Made by a program: the position numbers and the translations under genes. Positions 7,813 to 14,906 of a DNA stretch of 64,000 nt are shown piece after piece; within the stretch, counting starts at the first letter, position 1; each line of letters begins with the position of its first letter. The DNA is from VYFG01 sp965204165 (GTDB lineage: Bacteria; Pseudomonadota; Gammaproteobacteria; Arenicellales; Poriferihabitantaceae): NCBI GenBank assembly GCA_965204165.1, contig OZ241969.1, forward strand, positions 4,774,001-4,838,000. The letters are read 5' to 3'. The notes beneath the pieces are model-generated. The model was not told where the DNA came from and ran no database searches. It saw only the letters and a program-made list of their open reading frames with translations.

Positions 7813-10141
7813 TCACAACACCCCACATTCAACTCAGTCGGTTTTGATCATTCCCATAGTTTTCAGCGCCTGGTATGTTGAAGTGGCCTGACGGAGCAGG
7901 ACATACCCCTTCCAGACCATGGTGGTGCCCGGCAGCGGCTGGCTGTTGCGCGGATGGAATCCGGCGAGCCTGGCGATGTCGACCACCAGCGTACGGATGT
8001 CGGGGGGCCGCTCCGGCGGCGGGCGTGCGCGGAGGATTCCATGGGCCATGAGCCGGACGTAGAGAATGGCGATTTCGTCCTTGGAGACGACCCGGTCGGC
8101 GGGGACGTCCGGCTTGTCGCGGGCCATGCGCTCGAGATCGAACACATGGCAGGCGGTGATGGCGTCGAAGGCGAGGCACTTCCTGAGGTCGTCGGCGTGG
8201 TCGAACCGGTGGTCCTCGACCCGGGCGCCGGATTTCAGCACCCGGAAGTATTCCTCGATGGTCCACCGGCGCTCGTACCAGCCAACGACGGTCCGGGCGG
8301 TCGCCGCGTCCGCGGCGCCCTCGGTGCTCAGCAGCACCCAGTGCAGGGGCTCGCTGCCCGGAGACGGGCTCCTCTCGGTCGCGACGACGGCCAGGACCTC
8401 GATCGGTCCCCCGTGCCCGGCGCGGTTCTCCGGCTTTACCGGCGGAAGCACCCTCACCCTGCCGGCGCGCAGTTCGATCTTCGCCTTGCGACCGGAACGC
8501 GCCCGCCTGCCGCCGCAGGCCCGGATCTTCACCGTTCGGGAACCGACCCTCGGCAGCGTGGCGACATGGTCCCACAGGGTCTCCTCGCCGCCCGCCTCCA
8601 CGAGCACGCGGCGTCTCGTCGACCGCCGCGCGCGCACCAGCAGACCCGCGCCCAGGGATTCCGCCCGGGCGAACAACGCCCAGATGTCCGCCTCCCGGTC
8701 GCACACCGTGACCACCCGCGTGGACGGACAGGCGCGGGCGAGTTCCCCCGCCCGGTCCAGCCCGTGCCCCCAGCGCGCGCTCGCCACCTCGTCCCTGCCT
8801 TCGTCGCAATAGGTCCCGTCCAGGCAGAACACCCCAAGGGGCCGCCCGGCCCCGTTGACCGCCAGTCCCACATGCGCCAGCAGGCCCAGGGTGTGGCCTT
8901 TCCCGCCGCCGCCGAAGTCCACCAGCCCGCCGGTCGCCGCCAGACCGTCGTAATTCACCGTGGTGGTGTCCTGGATCGCCAGGACGGTCTCCTCGAGCCC
9001 GCAGCGCTCCACCATCGTCGCCTGATGCGGCTCCAGTATGTGGTTCATGGTCACACCCTCGTTCGACAACAGCCGGTAGGCGGCCTTGCGGTCCGCCCGC
9101 GCCGGGAAGATCTCCGGAACCGCGGCGCCCGGATGCTCCAGCCACGCCCGCCCCATGGACACGATCCTCTCCCGGACCCGGCCGTCGGGATGGGTGCTGC
9201 GCGCGTATTCCCGCCCGGCCCAGTCCGTGGCCCCGTCCATGTGCAGGGCCGGGGCCCTGTGGATGGCCCGGCCCGGCTCGGCGCACAATACCACACGCCA
9301 GGGTTCCGCCAGCGGCTTCATCCACACCGTGCATCCCGCCGTGGTGGCCTTCGCGCAGCGCCGCCAGTCCGCCGCCCGGTAGCAGGTTCCGCAATGGCCG
9401 GGACCCACATACGTGTAGGCCATCGCCGGGCGGACCCCGTACGCCGCCTCCCAGTCCGCCGCCACGCGCCGCGCCGCCAGGTCCAGCGCGCACGAGGCCA
9501 GACCGTGAACCCGGACCCCGGGCAGGATCAGGAAACGATGGTTGTTGACCACCTTCCCCAGGTTCGCCGCCCGCGCGTCCGCCGACCAGCCGATGAACTC
9601 GTCCCGGGCCTTCTGGTGCCAGCCCGCGGCGCAGAATCCGATCCCCCCGAGACGGCCATGGACCGCGGAACATACCCAGTAGCGCATCTGGCCCCCCGGC
9701 GCACGGGCCCAGCCCCGGGGGTGATGCGTCGCCATCATCGACTCCCAGCGGCGGCGGTCCGCCTTCCCCGATACCGGCTCCAGCAACACCTGGCCCAGTT
9801 CCGCCAGACCGCACCGGAGCCGGCAGTCGGGATAATCCGGATCCGGGGCCCCGTCCCGGCGTCCGCCGAATGCCGGACGGGCCGGAGGCAACGAAACCCC
9901 CAGCCGGTCCGCGAGAACCGGAAGGGCCTTGCGCGCCGAGCCCAGACAGTACTCGCCGCGGTCCCCCGTCCAGTCCTCGCGGATGCACAACTCACGGGCC
10001 AGCGAACTCCGCGTGCGGCCCGCTTCGGAAACCGCATCGCAAAACCAACTCACCGTCCCGGCGTCAAACTGGTGAAGACCTACCTGCATGCCCGGAAATG
10101 TACCGGGTCAGGCTTACTGAGTCAACTGTGGGCAGTTGTGA
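7813..10141 (-). mobile_element. IS4-family insertion sequence with DruA-domain transposase, 2329 bp
   Basis: Both ends are defined. An 11-bp target duplication (GCCTGTCGGCC) lies at 7802-7812 and 10142-10152, and the uninterrupted version of the site is visible in locus B near 20888. Ends are imperfect inverted repeats of about 26 bp that start TCACAAC and share CCCACA and ACTCAGT blocks. The element carries a single gene. An 11-bp duplication fits the 9-12 bp range of the IS4 family. Confidence 0.93.
7834..10089 (-). CDS. IS4-family transposase with N-terminal DUF4338 (DruA-like) domain
   Basis: A 751-residue fusion, against roughly 400-480 residues for most IS4 transposases. Residues 1-270 match DUF4338, the domain defining the Druantia protein DruA: RYWVCSAV (136-143), VVNNHRFLILPGVRV (180-194), and CYRAADW (236-242). 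Residues about 290-345 resemble the Tn5-type transposase DNA-binding domain (ADRKAAYRLLSNEGV). The DDE core follows: Asp374 (AIQDTTTVNY), Asp464 (VCDREADIW), and a textbook IS4 Y-(2)-R-(3)-E-(6)-K signature at Tyr605, Arg608, Glu612 and Lys619. The frame is intact, so the DruA part is translated with the transposase. What the DruA part does is not known; DNA end recognition or interference with competitors are guesses. Confidence 0.9.
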   Translation of the reverse strand: MQVGLHQFDAGTVSWFCDAVSEAGRTRSSLARELCIREDWTGDRGEYCLGSARKALPVLADRLGVSLPPARPAFGGRRDGAPDPDYPDCRLRCGLAELGQVLLEPVSGKADRRRWESMMATHHPRGWARAPGGQMRYWVCSAVHGRLGGIGFCAAGWHQKARDEFIGWSADARAANLGKVVNNHRFLILPGVRVHGLASCALDLAARRVAADWEAAYGVRPAMAYTYVGPGHCGTCYRAADWRRCAKATTAGCTVWMKPLAEPWRVVLCAEPGRAIHRAPALHMDGATDWAGREYARSTHPDGRVRERIVSMGRAWLEHPGAAVPEIFPARADRKAAYRLLSNEGVTMNHILEPHQATMVERCGLEETVLAIQDTTTVNYDGLAATGGLVDFGGGGKGHTLGLLAHVGLAVNGAGRPLGVFCLDGTYCDEGRDEVASARWGHGLDRAGELARACPSTRVVTVCDREADIWALFARAESLGAGLLVRARRSTRRRVLVEAGGEETLWDHVATLPRVGSRTVKIRACGGRRARSGRKAKIELRAGRVRVLPPVKPENRAGHGGPIEVLAVVATERSPSPGSEPLHWVLLSTEGAADAATARTVVGWYERRWTIEEYFRVLKSGARVEDHRFDHADDLRKCLAFDAITACHVFDLERMARDKPDVPADRVVSKDEIAILYVRLMAHGILRARPPPERPPDIRTLVVDIARLAGFHPRNSQPLPGTTMVWKGYVLLRQATSTYQALKTMGMIKTD

Positions 10142-10575
10142 GCCTGTCGGCCGGTGGTTTGGTGCAGACGGTCCAGCAGATCCCGCAGGCGTGATGGGGC
10201 TGAACGGGGTGCTTGCGCCGGGTCAAGTCCGGCGTTTCGCTCCATGATCGCCAGCTGGTTTCCTATATCATCGTCGAGATCGCCGGTCTCGTTGTATTTT
10301 CCACCGAAACTCAGCCGCACCACGGGATGCTTGACCGACCAGTCCCAATGGTCATGGATGTAGAGTCCCCGGAACAGGGCTTCATTGCCCTCGAACAGTT
10401 CCAGCAGGGTATCCACCAGAAGGCTCTTTCCAAACCTTCTTGGGCGGGACATGAAATAATACCGTCCCTGGCTCACGAGCCGTTGGATGTGAGAAGTCTT
10501 GTCGACGTAGTAGAATTCCTGTTCCCGAATGGTTCTGAAGTCCTGGATGCCGATCGGGAGCTGGCGGCGTGTCAT
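10142..10575 (-). pseudogene. AAA-ATPase/PD-(D/E)XK protein, locus A, N-terminal fragment
   Basis: It encodes residues 1-144 of a protein nearly identical to locus B (19759-21321), including the Walker A segment SRPRRFGKSLL (43-53). The IS4-family element interrupts it just before the Walker B strand. Upstream DNA to 10712 is also shared with locus B, then broken by a second IS. With two interruptions and the 3' part gone, the gene cannot make a working ATPase-nuclease. Confidence 0.9.
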
Positions 10576-10712
10576 TATCCGTGTTCCGGATGAGATTCCG
10601 GGAAATCATGCCATTCAACACAATCGTGCGCAAGCGTGGCGCCTGAGTTGAACAAATCCGCTTGCGGTAAGATTACGGTAAACAGATATACTTTGTTATC
10701 TATATGATTATA
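10576..10712. promoter_or_regulatory. Upstream region of locus A, shared with locus B
   Basis: This stretch aligns with 21322-21460 upstream of locus B with only scattered differences, including an AT-rich block ending TATATGATTATA. The IS at 10713 splits it; the alignment resumes at 12342. Conservation of non-coding DNA between copies suggests it holds the promoter, but no clear -35/-10 pair was assigned. Confidence 0.5.
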
Positions 10713-12332
10713 CAGCAATTCCCGCTAATCCTATCACGGATTGGATTCGGCGGATTTCATGGTTTGAGCCCCTGTTCCCCGACTACGCGGGGAGGGAACC
10801 CCCTCCGGGCGGTGTGCCGGATTGTCTGCTGGCCACATGATTCCCCGAAGAACCGGCCCGTTGCATATTCGGACACGGCCGCCGGGTCAGGAAGTGTCGA
10901 AGGGCACCAACTCCGTCTTCCGGTGCCCGAACGCGATCGCCCGGTACAGGGTCTCCCAGTCCGGAATGTAGAACTCCGTGAACAGCCCGCGCAACCGCAC
11001 CCACAGGTATTTCGAACCGCCCGCCTTCTCCCGGGCCGCCCGGAACAGCGCACAGCACCGCTGCCGCACCTGGTCGATGAGGAACGCCAGCATCGTCAGG
11101 TGGGCGAACACCGTCGCCAGATGCCGCTTGCCGTGACCAAAGTTGTGCTCGAAGCCGTAGCCTTGGTTCTTCAGGGTGTTGAACGTCTCGTTCTCGATGC
11201 GCCAACGGGCGCGTCCGGCCCGCATCAGGTCATGCGCGTTCGATTCCGTGACCTCCATGTCCGTGACCCAGGAGAAGTGCAGTTCCCGGCCATCGGGGCG
11301 GGTCTCCCGGCACGCCAGGAAGTTCACTGCCAGATCGGGGTTCGCCTGGTTCAGCGGTACGCCGTTCAGGAACCGGAGCCGGAAACGGCTGCCGCCCCCT
11401 TCCGACCTCTCCACGGTACGGGTCGCCGCCGAGGCCTCGACACGGCGGAACAGTTCCCCATGGTCCCCCGGCTTCACGCCCAGGACATACCGCATGTCCA
11501 GTTCCCCCAGCAGCCGGATGTGCGGCCCGTTCGACGCCAGCGCATCCTCCACCACCAGCAGCTTCAGGTGCGGATGCTCGCGACGGACGTCACGCAGCAG
11601 ACGCTTCGCCGCGTTGCGCTCGCAGTCGTTCTTCCGCGAACCGTCCGAACGCATGATCGGTTCCGGCGCCAGCGGGAACACCTCCCGGTGCTCCGGGTGG
11701 ACCAGTACCGCCCCCAGCATCTGGTGGTACCAGGTGGTGCTGCCGTCACGGTGATGTTTCTCGCAGCAATGGTCGCAATGCACACTCTTCGACGAGAAGT
11801 ACCCCGTCCCGTCCACCGACAGCAGATGATGGCCCAGCCAGGTGAAACCCTCCAGACCCTTGCCACGCTGAAGGGCCGCGAACACACCCTTGAAGGCACC
11901 CCGCAGCGCACGCGGGTCCACCAGGTCCAGGCGCTCGCGCATCGCCGTGTCCGACGGCGCGCGGCCAACCCCGTACAGTTCCCTGAGGTTCGACCGGATC
12001 CGGCCCTCGTCCCGTGCGTCCTGCTCGAAACTCAGCAGCGACGGGTACTTCAGCGCGAATACCGCCAGACCCGACATCAGGCAGTCCGTCAGTGCCAGGC
12101 CCCGGCTCACGATGGGATCCTCAATGCGATCAAAATGCCCACGCACCACCCGAAGCAGACCCGGAACGCTCAGGGTCTTGCGAAACACGGCTTTCGACAT
12201 GACAGATCATCCGATATCGTGAAATCAGACGGATCATACCGCCTTTTCAGGAAAAGTCTGCGAACCGCCTTCCCCCAGCACCGCCTCAAACCCACGTCTT
12301 TATTGGACTACAGATGATGGCGGGAATTGCTG
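10713..12332 (-). mobile_element. DDE-type insertion sequence, 1620 bp, 9-bp target duplication
   Basis: Termini are perfect 13-bp inverted repeats, CAGCAATTCCCGC at 10713 and its reverse complement ending at 12332. They are flanked by the 9-bp direct duplication ATGATTATA (10704-10712 and 12333-12341). The empty site is preserved upstream of locus B near 21450. The single gene fills most of the element. It interrupts the AT-rich region upstream of locus A. Confidence 0.93.
10887..12200 (-). CDS. IS4-superfamily (DDE) transposase
   Basis: A 437-residue RNase H-fold transposase. Candidate catalytic acids are Asp in HHLLSVDGTGYF, Asp in LLVVEDALASN, and Glu in RWRIENETFNTLKNQGYG. That last stretch resembles the Y/R-E-K signature of IS4-superfamily enzymes. 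A CDHCCEKHH cluster in the middle could bind metal. The exact family was not recognised; it may belong to an ISNCY group. The frame is intact and the ends are well preserved. Confidence 0.85.
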   Translation of the reverse strand: MSKAVFRKTLSVPGLLRVVRGHFDRIEDPIVSRGLALTDCLMSGLAVFALKYPSLLSFEQDARDEGRIRSNLRELYGVGRAPSDTAMRERLDLVDPRALRGAFKGVFAALQRGKGLEGFTWLGHHLLSVDGTGYFSSKSVHCDHCCEKHHRDGSTTWYHQMLGAVLVHPEHREVFPLAPEPIMRSDGSRKNDCERNAAKRLLRDVRREHPHLKLLVVEDALASNGPHIRLLGELDMRYVLGVKPGDHGELFRRVEASAATRTVERSEGGGSRFRLRFLNGVPLNQANPDLAVNFLACRETRPDGRELHFSWVTDMEVTESNAHDLMRAGRARWRIENETFNTLKNQGYGFEHNFGHGKRHLATVFAHLTMLAFLIDQVRQRCCALFRAAREKAGGSKYLWVRLRGLFTEFYIPDWETLYRAIAFGHRKTELVPFDTS

Positions 12333-12602
12333 ATGATTATAAATGTATATTCTTGTATATATTGATAACGGAAAAAAGTTCATCAGTCAAGGCAAATTTG
12401 TTCTGATTCGCCCGAAGAGATCGTTACTGCCGTGCTTGGGATTTATCACGGATTATTTTGGCCACTTTGGACTGAATTGGGCGCCATGGTGGTTACACCG
12501 GGCAGGTTGATGTTCCCGGAGGTGGATTTCCGTTCCGTTGAGGCATGACTGTTCCCGCCCCTGTGTGTTGAGGGGCTGAGGATTCGGGGCCTGGAGGGAT
12601 GC
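12333..12602. other. Continuation of locus A upstream DNA, then unassigned sequence
   Basis: The first bases repeat the 9-bp target duplication. The sequence to about 12375 then aligns with 21460-21490 upstream of locus B, showing it is the displaced upstream part. From about 12380 to the ISAs1-type transposase stop no gene is seen. One end of the ISAs1 element should lie here but could not be fixed. Confidence 0.5.
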
Positions 12603-14380
12603 TCAGCCGGTAGCCGGGTTTGGCCTGGCGTTGTCGGTCATCTTGAGGAAGTCGAGCATGCGTCGGGGATTCCTGGCGAGGTGGCGCATGGTTTCGGCGA
12701 CGGCGAGTCCCCGGCTCTGTATGATGCCGATGGCGAATCGCCTGAGGCGGGACATGTTCTGGGGACCGTGTCCGGCCCGGATTCGGCTGCGGTCCTCGTC
12801 GAAGGTCCAGTCGAGGACATGATGCATGGCCTCGACGGACCAGTGCCCGCGGTTGAGGGAGAGGATTCGCTCGGGGGAGGCGTCATTTGGGGTCAGGCTG
12901 GTGATTCCGTAGGCGATCTCACGGCGTTTCCTGCCGGTTGCGGTTTCGGTGGTTTCACGCATCACGGCGAAGACCTGTCCGACGTTGGGGAACTGGAGGT
13001 AGTGGTTGAGCTTGTCCGAGACCCAGACGGAACGGCGCTCCCGGCGGCCATGGACGGGTTTGGGGGCCTGGTCGGTGAAGTCCGGCGGACGGCGCTGGAT
13101 GTGGCGGTCGAGGAGCAGTCGGATATCGGCGAGCAGGTTTTTCTGGTTGCCCTTGACGGTGAAGAGGTAGTGGGCGCGGCGTCCGTGGAGATAGTCGGCG
13201 AGCTTGCGTTGGGTGAGCATGGCATCGGTGGTGATGGTGCATCCTTCGATGTCGGAGAGGGTGTCGAGCAGCGGGATGACGATGCCGATCTCGTTGGTGC
13301 GTTTGGTTTCGTCATCGGCCCCCGGTTTCAGGCCGACTTTTTTTGACTCCAGGGGATTCCGGTGTGGTGGCCGACGGCGCCGAGCACATGGGGCCGGTTG
13401 CCCTGGTCATCGATGGCGCCCCGGATGGTCTTGCCGTCGACGGCAATGGCGGTGTCCTTTGGGCCATGGACCTGGTGCCACGCCCGCAGGGCGGCATCGA
13501 ACTGGTCCGGGTCGATGCGGATGAGGACGCTGCGGATGGCGGACAGGCTGGGCACCTGGTGTCCGCTCCTGGAACGGCGTACGCGGAAACGTTCCAGGAC
13601 CCTGGGGCTGAGGTCGTCGATCCATTCGCTCATGGCCTTGTAGCCGCGCATGCCGCAGAGCGTGGCCGCTGCGGCCAATGCCAGCATGGTGGACAGGGCG
13701 TGGCGGCGGCCCTGGCGGCGTCGGGGATCGTCGATGTCGCGGAAGAAGTCGGGCAGGGATCGCATCTGTTCGGCGGTGAGAGTCATCCTGGGTACTCCAT
13801 GTTGCAGTGTGGTGTCGAGGCAGGGGTCCCGGAGGCGGGCGCGGGCGGTGCGCGACAGGGGATGGACGAAGACGAGCTTGGGATTTGCGTGTTCGCTGTA
13901 GCCCGGGCCCTCGCGGCCGAAGCCCCGGGTATGCCCGACCTCGATCCAGTTGGCGGCGCGGTAGACGGTGCCGTGGAAGCGGGCGGGGTCGACGAAGGTC
14001 TCCACCAGCAGGAGGCCGTGACCGAAGCGGAGCGGCCAGTCGCGGGCGAGGCGGCGGGTGCACAGGGAAAGCACGCGCGAGCCGAGGTTGCGCGGTGCGC
14101 CGGGCAGGATCAGGAAGCGCGAGTTGTTGGTGATCAGGTGCAGGCGGCCGAACCGGATGCCGTACTCCCAGCCGATCCACCGGTCCCGGGCGCCGCATTT
14201 CAGCGCCGATGCCGAGAACATGGCCAGTGCCAGCCAGCGCCCCCGGTGATGGGCCACATAGCGCAGCGTCTCGCCCCGCGCCGGCACCGCGCCGAGATAG
14301 TGATGCGCCTGCATCAGATCCCGGAACCGGGATTCATCTCTCGCCGGTATGATGTCTACCGACACCTCTGAAAGGTCCAC
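12603..14380 (-). CDS. ISAs1-family transposase with N-terminal DUF4338 (DruA-like) domain, frameshifted
   Basis: Two frames make one protein of about 590 residues. The first (14380 to 13328) has a DUF4338 domain: NNSRFLILPG (85-94), LVETFVDPARFHGTVYRAANW (125-145), and LVFVHPLS. An ISAs1 transposase starts near residue 199 (MTLTAEQM, DDPRRRQGRRH) and contains the first Asp in AIAVDGKTIRG. The frame ends shortly after HHTGIPWSQKKSA. The second frame carries on from KVGLKPGADDETKRTNEI through TTDAMLTQ (second Asp), FTVKGNQ and RGHWSVEAMHHVLDWTFDEDRSR (Glu) to 12603. The junction is seven A residues (13338-13344) forming A_AAA_AAG in frame, the classic -1 slip site. It may be programmed frameshifting, a one-base indel, or a sequencing error. 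The start is GTG at 14380. Confidence 0.85.
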
Positions 14381-14906
14381 CTTGCGTATGTCCGTCTGAT
14401 GGTCTTGTGACGGGATTTATACCAGTACCCGGGGGAAAAGTCCAGTGTTTGGGGTAAGTCCTTTGACCGGAAGAAAAAACTCTGCAGAAAAGAATTACCC
14501 TGGTTCATCAGTCAGTCAGTCTTGAAAAGGTAGCGGAGGTTGGATATAGTCGTCGCACGGGGTATCGGGTTGTGCGGTGAACCAGTGTGTTGGACAAGAA
14601 CTCACTATACCACCGTCCGACCCCTTGGCCCTGCTTCGAAAATCGCCTGCTGGCGGTCGAAACCCCGCTCACTCAGGCAATTTTGCAAGTCCTTCGAATG
14701 AAGAGCTGATGCTGATGACCGCAACGATGCCTGCAGCCTCCACACCGGGAGAAACCGAAATGACAGATCCAATGCCAGAAGAACGCGTCCGGCAACCGGG
14801 CTCCATGGCCGCGGGCCACCCGGCCCCGGCGGTGGATTTCGCCGTCCCGGATATGGGAAGAACAAAGTCACGGGAGGGAGTTGACAGGCCGGACGGAGCC
14901 GATAAA
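14381..14906. other. Intergenic region and long leader before the autotransporter
   Basis: Apart from the promoter at 14522-14550 nothing was identified. The autotransporter frame is open back to a GTG at 14577 but without a ribosome site. An in-frame ATG at 14709 lies near GAAGAGCTG. One ISAs1 terminus should lie between 14381 and about 14500. Confidence 0.45.
14522..14550 (+). promoter_or_regulatory. Sigma-70-like promoter for the autotransporter gene
   Basis: TTGAAA at 14522-14527 and TATAGT at 14545-14550 are separated by exactly 17 bp. The predicted start near 14557 would leave a leader of about 350 nt. A related sequence occurs at 42268-42300. Prediction only. Confidence 0.55.

Noticed and set aside
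7829..9988. 719-codon minus-strand ORF rich in Gly/Arg
   Set aside because: It is a shadow of the IS4-DruA transposase frame in GC-rich DNA. It has no family resemblance and very biased composition.
7954..10194. 746-codon plus-strand ORF
   Set aside because: It lies antisense to the transposase and crosses the IS border and target duplication, which a real gene would not do.
10704..12317. 537-codon plus-strand ORF
   Set aside because: It is antisense to the IS transposase and confined by the IS ends. No signature was seen.
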